Shown here: one piece after another, positions 37,643 through 49,946 of the stretch | How the letters are laid out: every line of letters starts with the position of its first letter | Numbering within the stretch: the first letter of the stretch is position 1 | Assembly: GCA_035235625.1 (NCBI GenBank) | Contig: CP141149.1 | Span: 12,053,393-12,117,392 of the forward strand | Source of the DNA: Saururus chinensis | Taxonomy: Eukaryota; Streptophyta; Magnoliopsida; Piperales; Saururaceae | Direction of reading: 5' to 3' | DNA length: 64,000 nucleotides | Translations under genes and position numbers: made by a program | The notes under the pieces: model-generated | The model's database searches: none | Seen by the model: the letters and a program-made list of their open reading frames with translations, nothing else | Told to the model about the DNA's origin: nothing

Positions 37643-38335
37643 GTGTCTCCTCATTTTGCTCATGAGTTGGATGCTTGTTATAAGTTGTTGCATGTTCCTT
37701 TGCGTGTTTCTACGCCTTCATCCTCTCTTCGAGCGGAAAAGTATGTTGAGATGATTCCTATGGAGATCGGTGGACATGTGCTACATATGGATCTTATTAT
37801 ATTGCCGATGATTGACTTTGATGTGATCGTAGGCATGGATATGATGTTCAAGTTCCATGCGTATGTAGACTGTCGCAGGAGGTGTGTGAAGTTCGAGTTG
37901 CCAGGAGCTAAGCCTTTTATCTTTCAAGGGGTGAAGCGTTCTAATGGCAAATTCTTGGTCTCTTTCTTCAAAGCCAAGAAGTGGATCGATAGTGGATGCG
38001 AAGCTTTCCTTGCTAGTGTTACGGGGTTGAACATGGAGTTACCTTCTTTGGATTCCGTTCGTGTTGTGGCGGAATTTCCTGATGTCTTCCCTAGTGACTT
38101 GGCGAGTTTACCACCGGAGAGGGAGATAGAGTTTTGCATTGACCTTATTCCAGGCACTACTCCTATCTCTAAGGCTCCCTATCGTATGGCTCCAGCCGAA
38201 CTTAAAGAGCTTAAGGCTCAGCTGCAGGATCTTATGGATAAGGGGTATATTAGGCCGAGTGTATCTCCTTGGGGTGCGCCGGTCTTATTTGTTCGGAAGA
38301 AGGATGGTTCTCTACGGTTGTGTATCGACTACTGA
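37643..38335 (+). pseudogene. Pol part 1: protease C-terminal part, linker and start of reverse transcriptase
   Basis: The frame covers the protease remainder ([22 protein letters not shown], the ILG-like flap and D-x-I-x-G-M-D region), a linker ([22 protein letters not shown]) and the first RT motifs ([34 protein letters not shown]). It ends at TGA 38333-38335, in the same frame as the next ORF. The stop falls at a position normally occupied by an arginine codon in this family. One C-to-T change in a CpG could account for it. The GTG-like protease active site upstream is deleted. Confidence 0.9.
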
Positions 38336-40963
38336 ATGCTTAATCAGGTAACCATCAAGAACAAGTACCCTTTACCTAGAATTGATGATTTGTTTGATCA
38401 GTTGCACGCGGGACAGGTTTTCTCTAAGATCGATTTGAGATCGGGTTATCACCAACTTCGGATCCGTCCTGATGATGTTGCTAAGACGGCTTTCCGTACC
38501 CGATATGGGCATTATGAGTTCTTAGTTATGCCTTTTGGTCTTACTAATGCACCTGCCTCATTTATGGACTTGATGAACCGAGTCTTTCGGCCTTATCTTG
38601 ATCGGTTTGTGATTATATTCGTGGATGATATTCTGATCTATTCGGCCAATGAGGAAGAGCATGAAGCACATTTGAGGATTGTCTTGCGAACTTTGCGGGA
38701 GCATATGCTCTTTGCGAAGTTTGACAAGTGTGAATTTTGGCTCAAGAAAGTGCATTTCCTTGGTCATGTTATATCGAGAGACGGTGTGGCGGTTGATCCC
38801 TCGAAAGTTGAAGCCGTGTTGAATTGGGAGCAACCGAAAAGTGCATCGGAGGTCCGCAGCTTCCTAGGACTTGCCGGGTACTATCGCCGTTTCATCGAGG
38901 GTTTTTCTAGCCTTGCGAGCCCTATGACTAAGTTGACAAGGAAGAATGAGAAGTTCGAGTGGAACTCAGCTTGTGAAGAGAGTTTCCAAGAGTTGAAGAA
39001 GAGGCTAACTTCAGCTCCAGTTCTAACTTTGCCTTCCGGGAGTGGCGGATTCGTGGTCTATAGTGATGCTTCTCTTCGCGGCTTGGGTTGTGTACTCATG
39101 CAGCATGGGAGAGTGGTGGCTTATGCATCTCGACAGCTTAGAGTGCACGAGCGGAATTACCCCACTCATGACTTGGAGTTAGCGGCCGTAGTTTTTGCAT
39201 TGAAGATTTGGCGGCACTACCTCTATGGTGAGAAGTTTGAGGTATTCACTGATCACAAGAGCTTGAAGTACTTATTCACGCAGCGAGATCTTAATTTGAG
39301 GCAAAGGAGGTGGCTTGAATTCTTGAAGGATTATGACTTCACGATATCGTATCATCCGGGCAAAGCGAACGTGGTGGCGGATGCTTTGAGTCGGAAATCA
39401 GCCACTACGGTTGCTTGCATGCGAGTTCGTGAGTGGCTCCTTTATGAGGATGCCATTGAGCTAAGGCCAGAGTTGACTTTGGAGGACACACGGAGCTGGT
39501 TTGCTAATCTCTCTATTAGCTCTAGTGTGGTGGATGACGTGGTCGAAGCTCAGAAGGGTGATGAAGAGATTCTAGCTCTTAAGGCTAAGCTAAGGGAGAA
39601 GGCAGTGTTGGGTTTTGAGGAAAGATCCGATGGAAGCTTGATGTATAAGGGTCGTTGGTGTGTGCCGAACACCGTTGAGCTGAGAGAGCGTATCCTATCG
39701 GAGGCACACCATTCTAAGTTCTCTATCCATCCTGGAGGAACGAAGATGTACCACGACGTGAAGAGGACATTTTGGTGGAATGGGATGAAGAAGGACATTG
39801 CGGTCTACGTGTCCAAATGCCTTGTATGTCAGCAAGTCAAGGCAGAGCATCGGCATCCAGGCGGTTTACTACAACCACTTCTGATTTCGGAGTGGAAGTG
39901 GGAGCACGTCACTATGGATTTCGTTTCCGGACTGCCACGGTCGCCGAGTGGTAATGATGCGGTTTGGGTGATTGTTGATCGACTTACTAAGTCCGCTCAT
40001 TTCCTCGCGATTAGAATGACTACTCCTTTGGATGTCTTGGCTGCTCTATATTTGAGGGAGATCGTGCGGTTACATGGGATTCCAGTATCTATTGTCTCTG
40101 ATCGTGACCCGCGGTTCACTTCGAGGTTTTGGCAGAGCTTTCAGGGTGCTTTGGGCACATCTTTGCATCTTAGCTCCGCTTACCATCCTCAGACGGACGG
40201 ACAGTCCGAAAGGACCATTCAGACGCTTGAGGACATGCTTCGGGCTTGTATCCTTGAGTGGAAAGGAAGTTGGGAGCAACATTTGCCGCTGGTTGAGTTT
40301 TCTTATAATAATAGCTACCAAGCGAGCATCCGGATGGCACCTTTCGAGGCGCTTTATGGGCGTCCTTGCCGATCACCGTTGTGTTGGAGTGAGGTTGGAG
40401 ATCACCTTCTCACTGGCCCAGACCTTATTCAGCAGTCAGTGGAGAAGATACGCCTTATCCGGGAGAGGTTGCAGGCAGCTCAGAGCCGTCAGAAGAGTTA
40501 TGCCGATAGGCGACGGCGGGAGTTGGAGTTTGGTGTTGGTGATCATGTTTTCCTTAAGATCTCTCCGACTCGTGGTGTTGTTCGATTTGGACAACGGGGG
40601 AAGTTGTCACCTCGTTTTATTGGTCCATTCGAGATCTTGGAGCGGATTGGCGCCACAGCTTATCGGGTTGCACTTCCACCCCGACTGGCCGATATCCATA
40701 ATGTATTCCACGTCTCACTTCTTCGGAAGTATGAGCCGGATCCCACTCATGTCTTGGATTTTGAGCCGTTGGAGCTTCAGGAGAATCTTTCCTACGAGGA
40801 GGTACCTATTCAGATTCTTGATCGTAAGGAGAAGGTACTTCGGCAAAAGGCAATCCCACTCGTGAAGGTGTTGTGGAGGAATCATGGAGTCGAGGAAGCC
40901 ACGTGGGAAACGGAGGACGAGATCAGAAAGAAGTATCCTCACCTTTTTGTCGCTGACCTCTAG
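38336..40963 (+). CDS. Pol part 2: reverse transcriptase, RNase H, integrase, chromodomain
   Basis: An 875-residue open frame continues directly after the TGA. The RT palm has F-V-D-D at residues 95-98. RNase H follows ([12 protein letters not shown] at about 238; [17 protein letters not shown]). Integrase has the HHCC zinc-binding segment ([15 protein letters not shown]...CLVCQQVK) and a D-D-E core ([33 protein letters not shown]). The end ([14 protein letters not shown] ... [16 protein letters not shown]) is the chromodomain-like tail of chromoviruses, thought to steer integration to heterochromatin. No frameshift is present. The first Met is simply the first codon after the stop, not a known start, so translation of this part alone is doubtful. 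Confidence 0.92.
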   Translation: MLNQVTIKNKYPLPRIDDLFDQLHAGQVFSKIDLRSGYHQLRIRPDDVAKTAFRTRYGHYEFLVMPFGLTNAPASFMDLMNRVFRPYLDRFVIIFVDDILIYSANEEEHEAHLRIVLRTLREHMLFAKFDKCEFWLKKVHFLGHVISRDGVAVDPSKVEAVLNWEQPKSASEVRSFLGLAGYYRRFIEGFSSLASPMTKLTRKNEKFEWNSACEESFQELKKRLTSAPVLTLPSGSGGFVVYSDASLRGLGCVLMQHGRVVAYASRQLRVHERNYPTHDLELAAVVFALKIWRHYLYGEKFEVFTDHKSLKYLFTQRDLNLRQRRWLEFLKDYDFTISYHPGKANVVADALSRKSATTVACMRVREWLLYEDAIELRPELTLEDTRSWFANLSISSSVVDDVVEAQKGDEEILALKAKLREKAVLGFEERSDGSLMYKGRWCVPNTVELRERILSEAHHSKFSIHPGGTKMYHDVKRTFWWNGMKKDIAVYVSKCLVCQQVKAEHRHPGGLLQPLLISEWKWEHVTMDFVSGLPRSPSGNDAVWVIVDRLTKSAHFLAIRMTTPLDVLAALYLREIVRLHGIPVSIVSDRDPRFTSRFWQSFQGALGTSLHLSSAYHPQTDGQSERTIQTLEDMLRACILEWKGSWEQHLPLVEFSYNNSYQASIRMAPFEALYGRPCRSPLCWSEVGDHLLTGPDLIQQSVEKIRLIRERLQAAQSRQKSYADRRRRELEFGVGDHVFLKISPTRGVVRFGQRGKLSPRFIGPFEILERIGATAYRVALPPRLADIHNVFHVSLLRKYEPDPTHVLDFEPLELQENLSYEEVPIQILDRKEKVLRQKAIPLVKVLWRNHGVEEATWETEDEIRKKYPHLFVADL

Positions 40964-40989
40964 CGAATTTTGGGGGACCAAAATTCCTA

Positions 40990-41000
40990 AGAGGGGGAGG
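40990..41000 (+). other. Polypurine tract of the nested element
   Basis: AGAGGGGGAGG ends one base before the 3' LTR (TGTAAGG at 41002). This is the usual plus-strand primer position in Ty3/gypsy elements. Confidence 0.85.
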
Positions 41001-41001
41001 A

Positions 41002-44000
41002 TGTAAGGACCCTCATCTTTAAACCGGTTTTGGTTTTCTTTAATTATGGGTTATCGTGCAATTTACGTGTTTTCTGATCTTATTCGGTGATTTCGTAAAT
41101 AAATAGAGTTTGTGATGGTTTTAACCAAAATTAACATCAATATTAGTGGTTTTAAGTGATTTTAAACCAAATGTGAATTTTTGAGATTTTTCGGAATTTT
41201 CACTATTTTCTCAAAAATTAGGGTTTTGGCGGGACCCCTGTGGGCCCCACGGTTGAAAATTTTATTTTTATGTCAAATGAACCTAGACATATACTTAAGG
41301 TCACACAAAAATTTTCAGAATTTTATTAGGCTTAATTCGTGCTTAAATTTGCAAAATAACCACTTTTAGCCTACTTTTCATATTTACACCCCAAAACTTA
41401 CCTATGCCTACCCCAACCCTTACTATAAAAGGGCAAACCAGAGCCATTTCCATTTTTGGGAATAGGCTAAGGAAGGAGGTCTGGCCTAATCCCCACTTAG
41501 GCCCGAATTAGAAGCCGGTTAAGGTAAGCTTGCTCTAATTAAGCACTAATCCATGGCTTTTCTCTTAATTTCTTCTAAATCTACCATTTTCCCCTTGATT
41601 CAATTCGTTTTTGACCATCAAAAGCTACTGATTTGTTTTTTTACTACAAACCCTAACTTTCAAAATTCAATTTTTACTACCAACAAGCCCTAGATCTAAG
41701 GTTTAATTAAGGATTTCTTAAGTAAATCGATTTCTATTGGTGTTTGATTCAAACTCATTGTATTTTCAAGGATTACAAGAAGGGTGACTCTTCAATCCGA
41801 GCTTAATCAAGTGCTGAGGTAATGGGTCTTCAAAATCTCTGTTTATCCATGGTAAAACTCTTCATTTTTGGCTTATTTCGAAATGGTTTGCTTGATTTAG
41901 TGTGTTAATGGTAAGGTTAGAAAATGGAATTATTTAATCCCGATTTCTTAGGGTTTTGCATTATTATGGTTTGGTTTGATATTCTGGAAGTCAAGGAGGA
42001 CTTTTGATGATGATTAGGGTGCTAGATGTGGATTTGAAGTGTTATCTATGGTGTTTCGGTTTGATTTTGCGAAAGGAAGAAGATGACTGTTCTGTCGTGT
42101 TGGCGATCGATCGGCCTTGCAGGGCGATCGATCGGCTGAACTGAAAATTTCAAAATTTTGCGTGTAACCGATCGAACGGCCTGAAGGGCGATCGATCGGC
42201 TACGAAAAATTGCATGTTGAGTGTATGATGCCTATTTTGATGATTCCACTTTGGCTTGCCAATTTTATACGAATGTGGAGTGTTTTAAGCTATGTTAGGC
42301 TACTGGAAATGCATGCTATTGAGTTTATGGAGTTGAGATATATGCTTAGTGATGGTGGAATGACTTATGTTTTGTGGCATGATGTTGGAATCGTTATTTT
42401 GAAATTATGAATAGTTGTTTCCCTTTGGTTAAGCATATTTCAGTAGGACTACAATCATTGTTGGACAGATTTGTCATGATAAATTGTGATTAATGGTGTG
42501 TGAATGTTGGTGAATACCATGACTCAATGATGGAATGAGTGATGTTATAGGTGTTTAGCCTTTGTGGTTGAGTTTTAAATTTAACTATGATTTCAACGAT
42601 TCTTCTACTATGATTTCCGCTGGAATTCATGTTTAGGTAGAAATTCACATGTGTGGTGTGGTAGTGAGTTGATTTTCAAGCATGTTAATATGCATTATGT
42701 GAAAGGCTTCTACTAGTTACAGACACACACGCATGTGGGGGTTAAATGATGATGTTGAAGCTTAATATCGTGATTATGAATGATGCATTAGGGGCTGGTG
42801 AGAGCACTTATCATGATTAGGATTCATGTATGCTTTGCCCACGCATGTACCATGCTGCATGCATCATGAAAATGGATTTCCAATTAAGGCTTCATCGTGA
42901 TTAATCGAATTTGACCGATTGGATGCAATGTGATGGAATTGCGTGCCGGGTTTATCGGTCGTGGATTAATCGCAAGTTGATTGGTCCGAAAGGACATATT
43001 TCGATTTGAAGTTCCTGTGTGGAACGATTTGAAGTTCTGTGTGGAACGAGTGCACTCCTGGGTTGAGTCTTGTTTAATGGAATGATGTGGGGACGAGTTG
43101 TGTACTTGTCTTGCGGATACGTGAGAATATTTTTATGTGTGTCATCCGGACCACGAGAATCCGGTGTGGTATGCCGTGTGCACCCCGCTACCACGTGTTC
43201 TAGGGTTCTCTGTGTGAGAACTCGGGCTCTTCCCTCCGCGGGAGATGTCCACTGGCGAACACCCCTGCTCTAGATTCTCTGTGTGAGAATGGGACATCCT
43301 TGGCCAGGATCGTCAGGGCGAGCAGTATTAGGGATTGACAACCCCGATCTTTCTTGAATTCTTGTGTAGAATTTTGTACCATGACACGCCTTCGTGGCCT
43401 TGTCTATGCTCCCGTACGTGTGACGTCAATGTGTGATTACTCCTTGATGGAGGTTGATTGTGATAACATTATGCATGTGGGAATATGTATGTTAGAGATA
43501 CATCCATGCATGTTGATATTGATGTTATGCATGTGGAATATGTATGTTAGAGATACATCCATGCATGTTGATGTTGATGTTATGCATGTGGAATATGTAT
43601 GTTAGAGATACATCCATGCATGTTGATGTTGATGTTATGCATGTGGGAATATGTATGTTAGAGATACATCCATGCATGTTGATATTGATGTTATGCATGT
43701 GGAATATGTATGTTAGAGATACATCCATGCATGCTGATTTTGATGTTATGCATGTGGAATATGTATGTTAGAGATACGTCCATGCGGGATTGGTTATGAT
43801 GTGAATGCATGTGGGAATATGTATGCTAGAGATACATACATGCAGGTTGAATTATGCATTTTTATGCAGTGTTAAGTGATATGAATGTGTGATCGAGAAA
43901 GTGATGCACCATGTAAATCTTTGATCTGAAACGATCTCATTTCTAAGCTATCGTATTTTCTACGTTGACAGTGATATTAAAACCATTGCTGAGTGTTAAA

Positions 44001-44483
44001 ACTCACCCCTCTTTTGTGTTTTGATTTGGGGCTGCGTGGTGCGACACGCAGACGGACAGGATTGCCTTTTTGAGGAAAGGTCAGAGGTAGCTTGGGTGTG
44101 ATGATGGAGATCGTTACGTGACTTATCATCGTTTCTTTCATGCTTTATGTTCGAACCTTTGTGTAGGGTTCTTGTTGTGGATTTATGTCACATGTTACAG
44201 TTATGTTTGCTTATGACTTATTTTGAGCCGGTGTGGGCTTTACTTAAAACTAAGCTTGTGGGTTTGAGATTGTTGTTTACTTTGTGTTAAGCAACACCTT
44301 TTCTTCCCCTTTTATTTACTCTTGCTCAAAGGATTGTGCGCACTCCGTGTTGCTGTTTATCGCCCGTGGTTAGGGTTAAGTCTTCCGCTAGAATCGTTTC
44401 TCAATTTCACTTCGTCGCCCCCGCGCGCTTGACCGACCCTTGGACCGGGTTCGGCTCGGGTCGGGCATCGCCGGGGCGTGACA
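41002..44483 (+). repeat. 3' LTR of the nested element
   Basis: This is nearly identical to the 5' LTR. Differences seen include ACAT/CTGT near 42091, CTACACAGAAAA/CTACGAAAAA near 42200, several one-base indels near 43040-43060 and 43310, and substitutions in the GATGTCC-GGGCGAAC block near 43245. TATA, donor-like site, palindromes and the seven-copy minisatellite are all kept. It is followed by the GTATG target duplicate at 44484-44488. Confidence 0.95.
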
Positions 44484-44488
44484 GTATG

Positions 44489-46542
44489 AATTTCAAGATT
44501 TCAAGAAGGAATCTAACTATAGTACCAGTTTTGGCCTTACCGTTTGGTAGTGGAGGATGCGTCATATATAGAAATGTTTCTAGAACTGGCCTCAGATGTA
44601 GAATGACAGAGCAATTTTAACAGGAAAAGAAAAGGTGGTAGCTTCTTCATTGAGTCACAAGGCCAAAGGAAGAGTTGCTCAAATGTTGGTACAAAAGTGG
44701 AATTCATGGAAGAAGTAATAAAATTTTAATGTGGGTAGTATTCGAAAAACAAGAGTTCTATTGTGGCTAACTTGGGATTGAAATTAGAATTAATTGAGCT
44801 CATTTAGAGACTCAAAAAGAAGATGGAGATGTGAAATATTTGCTAGGAAAACCTAACTTCGACTAAGACTCTGATGGAAGAGGAGTAAGATTTCAAAAAA
44901 GATAGGTAGCTCAGGTAGTGCTCAAGTTAAGACAAGATATGCTGTATGAAGCGCATGGATCTCGGTACCCTATCCATCTGGAAGGATTAGGGATGTGTCA
45001 AGAACTGAAAAGGAATCTATAGTAGAATGAGACTAAAAGAGTATGTCTTTATGTGTTTATCTTGCTAGTAGATTAAAGCATAACATTAAAAACCCTCTGG
45101 TACCTTACAATTGATTAAAAACCCTTAACAAAGATGGGATCACATTTTGGGGATTTTGCTTCAGGTCTGTCCATAACATCGTAAGGTAATAAAGCTATTT
45201 GGATAATAGTGAATTGACTCACCAAGAGTGTACATTTCCTACCTTTTAGGAAATAATTAATAATTATTTTAGCAAAGATGTAAATAAAGGAAATTGTGAG
45301 TCGACATCAACACGAAGTGCTGTTGTCAATTTTATAAGATTGTGACAAGATGATTCACTTCTCAATTTTGGCAAGGACTTCAGAAGAACTTAGGTAGTAA
45401 CCTAAGTTAAAGTACAACCTTCCACTCGCAACAAATGAATAGCATGAGAGGACCATTCAAATGCTAGAAGATAGGTTAAGGGTTTGTGTTGTGGATGAGA
45501 GAAGTAACCAGTGAATGAAGTTTGGACATAAGAGTTTTATTGATAACAAGCTTGTGCTTAGATAAATTGCCTATTGGTTTTGGATTTTGGAGTCACATGA
45601 TATTAGAATATGATTTGATATTCATAGTTGCAAACCTTAGTTATTATGATTTGAATAATTAACCAAATGATTTGTTTTGAATTAAAAACAAAATTGAAAT
45701 TTCCAAAATTTACCGTTCATGCTATTAAAAATGGTTTTAAAAATTCAGGTCATGACAACTTGTATCAAAGACATTTTTCTAATTACAAGTCTAAAAGCAT
45801 GTGAAAAGTGTTGATATGGTGGATGATGATGTGTTTTGGGATTGGAAACACTCTTAGGTAAGCATGTAGCAGGGTTGTGGAGCGGCCGAGGAACCATTCG
45901 ACACTTGTGTTATGGGACGAATTATGTCAATGGATAGCTCCAAGGCATGTTACACTCGAGCATAGTAGAAGTTATTTCCATAGTGACATGAAATAGTCAT
46001 GGTATGGGACATGAGTACTAGTGTTGACATAAAAATATTTCTACCTACGCACCTAGAAATATATTACCTAGTAGTGGTTCTGTAAAGTCGGAGTTATGTA
46101 GAGAAAGTTAGTGCAAGAGTGGGTTGAAGGTGAAAAAAACTAAAGATAAGAAGTTGAAGTTCACCTTGAGAGTTAAGTTATTTAGAAATTGGTTTTCCTG
46201 CACAAGTACCGGTGTTTTGATATGGTTCATAGGTTCAGGTTTTAGAAGTTTGTAAGAATTTCTTCAAATGTTTTGCATTAAGCCGTGGTTGTTTTAGAAT
46301 CAGAACTATTATGTGAAGAGAAACTGACCAAAATTTTGGATAATAAGAAACAGAATTAGAACAAAATTCTTTGGACAGACAAATATTATGTGGGTGTAGG
46401 TGTTATGGCAACACCACTTCGCTAAGGAAGCGATGTGGGAATTAGAAAGTGAAATAGTGAAAGGTATATGGGAAGAATCTTTCGGTAAAGTAGGGGTTAA
46501 ATTTTGAGGATGAAATTTTCTTTAAAAGGGGGGGGGGTAGAT
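44489..46542 (+). pseudogene. Right part of the decayed Ty3/gypsy element (RNase H, integrase, chromodomain fragments)
   Basis: The old element resumes in the RT/RNase H region (sequence reading FQDFKK..., then a VLALPFGSGGCVIYRN-like strand). Degraded integrase pieces follow: LRQDMLYEAHGSRYPIHLEG near 44930-44985, a W-x-x-x-T-F-W-x-F-x-S-G-like stretch near 45130, and MNSMRGPFKC...LEDRLRVCV-like sequence near 45430-45500. Near 46390-46480 is a chromodomain-like QHHFAKEAMWELESE. A guanine-rich tract (46529-46537) comes just before TGTAACAACCC. Stops and frameshifts are frequent throughout. Confidence 0.75.
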
Positions 46543-49129
46543 TGTAACAACCCTCATTTTCAGATGTGATAGAGCATTGAAAGACAAGAGTAACGGGCCT
46601 TAAACCGCTCGAATGAGACATCGGGGCCGAAAGTTATAGCCTCGAGAAATGTGCTACATGGGCGGAACCCACTTTAAAAGTATAGGAAAACCCCCCTTGT
46701 GGGATCTTAGTTTTGTAGGGCTCTTTGAAATGAGCCCAACAGTACCAAGAACGCATAAATCGTAATTTGGGAGAGAAAGTTATGTGCATTTATTTTTTTT
46801 GGAATTTTTGAAAAAAATAAATAAAAAGAAAATAAATTATTGCGTCAGATGGCATCAGTGCGCTGAGGCCAACAATGACGCATATCAGTGCAAGGCATGC
46901 GTAGGATGAGCCCATGCACTTGATGTGTCATAGGCGCGACGAACAGCATCGCCGTGTAGCGCTCATGGAAGGTCGTATCGATACGCATGAGAGTATCGAT
47001 GATCATGGATACAGGTACGCGCCGATGATACGCTTGGTACGCGCCGAAAAGGCATAAACCCTTTTATAAATATAAAAAAATATTATAACTAATAATATAT
47101 CATTATAATACTTCTTTTAGAGCATAATAAGACCATATAATACCATATCAATTGATATGGGTATTCTAAAATTAGTTCATTCAGAACCATATATTATTAT
47201 GCTCTTTGTCCCATATTAATATTGGTCATTCTTTCCCATATTAAATGCTTTAAAATTAGTTTATTTTAAAAATAAATAATATGCTTAATATGAGTCTAAA
47301 TTACATGTTTAAATATATTTATATTTATATTTATATTTGTGGAGCACTATATGTAAAAAAATAATTATGTAAATTGCATAAACCTACCCATATTGATCTC
47401 ATATAACTTTAAAAATATTATTTTTAATATAACAAAAACTTGAATTTTTAAAAAAGTTGGGTTTGAATTGTATTTTTGTTTTTAAGGAAAAAATTTCAAA
47501 AAAAAATTCAAAATAATTTTTTTAAAAAATAATTTTTTTAATTAAAAAATATTTTTTTAAATAAAATAATTATTTTTTAAATAGTGTATCGATACTTATT
47601 GGCCGTATCGATATGGCCGATATGTATCGTTGATACGTGTGGGGGGCGTATCGCCCCCCTACCTTATCGGTCTCGGTCGATACGGGTACGTATTGGCCGA
47701 TATGCACCTGTATCTACTAATACGACCTTCCATGGTAGCGCTGCATGCCAAGCAGATTGAGCCTGCTCACACGTGTGGCATCCATTTCCACCACCTCACG
47801 CACCTGTAAAAGGGCACGTGGGCTTTCATTTCTGGAATTTTTCCAATTTCTTTCCGATTCAAGACGTTCAAGAGGCATTCTTACCTAAATCGAGCATGTT
47901 GGACGTGTGTCAGGGTTATTTTTCCGGTTTGAGACCTCTAAAACCCAAAAACGTGATGTCCAAGTTTGTGGTGTTCGGTGCATCGTCTTCATTCTCGCAT
48001 GGGAAGCGAGGTAGAGGGTTTTAAACTCAAAACATATGCTTAGTGTAGGTTTTATGGATAATTTGGCATGGCAATGTTTATGAGGCTTATTTTGGATAAA
48101 TTTATTATGTAGTGAACTGATTTGGCATGTGATATGCAGTATTTTGGTTACGTACACTTATGTGATTTGTTTTTGTATGTGCCACTTAGTGTTTTGGTTA
48201 TGTGCACTTATGTGAATTGATTTCATACGTGCCACTTAGTGTTTTGGTTACATACACTGATGTGAATTGATTTTGTACATGCCACATTGTTTTGGTTACG
48301 TACACTGATTTGGATGCCTACCGAGAAAAATAATCGGCAAGTGGCATGCACAGGGTGGAGTATAATGGGAAAACTCCTTCCTTAAGTAGCCCTTGTTTCC
48401 CCATAAGTGCGGGGGTAGGCCGTTGGGTATCACGACTGTGATGTGACTCGGATTTGAAATTGTGGATGTGTGGTGACTCGGATTTTAGATTGCGGATGTG
48501 ATTTGATTCGGAATTAAGCATGTGGATTCGATGTGGATTTAATGTGATTTGGGATTTGAACGTGTGGATTTAATTCGGAAGCGAGCTTGTGGATTTGATG
48601 TGATTTGGAATTGAGTTTGCAGATTTGATTTGTTTTTGGACGAATTGATTTTTTTAGTGATTTACCGTCAAGAAAAAATTATGTGAAAAAAATATAATTT
48701 TCTTTTTGAAGGTGTGCTACTTAGCATCACTTTAGATTTTAACTTAACCTAATATACTCACCCAGCCCCAGATATTGCAGGTGTTTTAGCAAGGACAAAG
48801 GTGGAAGTGGAAGGGATTTTCGAATGAGTTTATTTTGTGTAATTATTTTTGTGACCGATGTGTAATGGGACGATGCACCTAGAGATTTATGAACTCTATA
48901 TAAACTATCAGCTCTACACATAGTGGTCTTTGGCATGTGAAATAAATATACGTAGTTATGGGTGTGCAATAACTCTGTTAATTTTTATGATGATAATTTA
49001 TCATGTGAAACGATCAATTTGTGACTGTTGCGCATTGACAGCCGTTGGGTTCAGTTACGTGCTTGAATTTTACACGTCTTGGATGAGGATATTGCGATTA
49101 TATTAGTGTGGGAAATGGCAGCTGTCACA
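46543..49129 (+). repeat. 3' LTR of the decayed gypsy element, carrying a MITE
   Basis: The LTR begins TGTAACAACCCTCATTTTCAG just after the G-rich tract at 46529-46537. The proposed end is GGCAGCTGTCACA at 49129, chosen only because it resembles a CA-ended LTR terminus. The interior includes short repeats of GTGCCACTTAGTGTTTTGGTTA (48120-48300) and GTGACTCGGATTT-type units (48430-48600). A 771-bp MITE interrupts it. No matching 5' LTR was found in the window, so the right border cannot be verified. Confidence 0.5.
46964..47734. mobile_element. Non-autonomous DNA transposon (771 bp) with perfect 8-bp target duplication
   Basis: The left end CATGGAAGGTCGTATCGATA and right end (inverted) CATGGAAGGTCGTATTAGTA form terminal inverted repeats. 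GTAGCGCT flanks it at 46956-46963 and 47735-47742. Eight bases suits hAT-type insertion, although the terminus is not a classic CAGGG. The subterminal zones (46970-47045 and 47585-47720) are crowded with TATCGATA / GGCCGATA motifs in both orientations; the core is very AT-rich and non-coding. It inserted into the LTR of the old gypsy element and so is younger than that element. Confidence 0.85.
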
Positions 49130-49689
49130 ACCATATTTTTGCATCCACAAGGAAAAAAAAACTGATCCTCCTTATCTTACCTTACCATTGTTCTGGCCAC
49201 CCTTCATTACACGGTGACCTATGCCTTGCCTTCAAGAGTTAGGGCACCATTCTTGAGGCTCTTAGACATCACCCCTCACCAACCTACCAACTCATATTCA
49301 TCTCCCTCTTCAAACTTTCTTGTTGCACTCACTTGAGCCTCTTTTCAATTTTGAGGGGAGAGTACGCTAAAAGATGGGTGATGGAGGAGGAGAAGAGGGA
49401 GGAGGAAGCTTGTTCAGGAGAGGAATTGTGACATCTATGGCGAGAGATTACATCAGAGGAGGGAAACCATCGGGTTAGACTACTTCGGATTAGACTACTT
49501 CGGATAATTTGGCTTTTCATGCAAATGTGTGGCTCATACAAACGTGCCCAGGTCAAATTTTGCAAAATTGACTTTCCTTATCTAAATCTGTATTTTGTCC
49601 ATTTGAAAAATTTTCCAATAATCTCCCAATTATGACACCAAATACTGAAAGTAATTTTGTTTAGAATTTTGGGCAAGGAAGTATCCAAT

Positions 49690-49946
49690 ACCTCGTCCTC
49701 AGCATTGTAGTGGTGCTTATAGATTGTCCACTAGAATCGGTACTGCTCAAACAATGGATAGATATCTTTGTGGTTGTCAATGGGGAAGTCAATGGTGACA
49801 TGGTAAAGCCCATCGAGCTCAAATAGGATTGCTTTGTGGAAAAAGAGGAAAGTCAAGATTGGAGAATTTGCTAGGGAGCCCTTCCAGTTAGATTTTGAAG
49901 TAGAAGACGGCGGTAAGCTATCCACAGGATCAACGGGGGAGGCCAT
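49690..49946 (-). pseudogene. BRUTUS-like hemerythrin/zinc-finger E3 ligase, first-exon fragment
   Basis: The minus-strand frame from ATG 49946 reads MASPVDPVDSLPPSSTSKSN, then SPILTFLFFHKAILFELDGLYHVT, DNHKDIYPLFEQYRF, a TAG stop (49731-49733), and on in the same frame IYKHHYNAEDEV. The order SPIL-F-FHKA, ERYRFLRSIYKHH-NAEDEV is that of the first hemerythrin (HHE) domain of BRUTUS/BTSL iron-sensing ubiquitin ligases. Sequence beyond EDEV does not match the family, and no further hemerythrin, CHY or RING exons follow. It looks like a truncated copy carried here by duplication or a transposon. Functional iron ligands (H, E) are partly kept, but the stop and truncation make it a pseudogene. Confidence 0.75.

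Larger units (their letters stand above)
33789..44483 (+). mobile_element. Nested, young Tekay/Del-like Ty3/gypsy retrotransposon (10.7 kb), gag-deleted
   Basis: Two nearly identical LTRs (33789-37272, 3484 bp; 41002-44483, 3482 bp) begin TGTAAGG and end GTGACA. They flank a 3.7 kb interior with a primer-binding site, protease remnant, reverse transcriptase, RNase H, integrase and chromodomain-like C terminus, then a purine tract. That gene order plus the C-terminal chromodomain is chromovirus-type; the long LTRs and C-terminal sequence favour Tekay/Del. I saw about a dozen small difference clusters between the LTRs, so insertion is recent relative to the surrounding debris. Most of gag and the protease active-site region are missing and pol carries a stop, so the copy is not autonomous. 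It interrupts the RT/RNase H region of an older element in the same orientation. Confidence 0.95.

Noticed and set aside
40074-40865. A 263-codon frame overlapping pol
   Set aside because: It overlaps the intact integrase frame in another phase and has no family resemblance.
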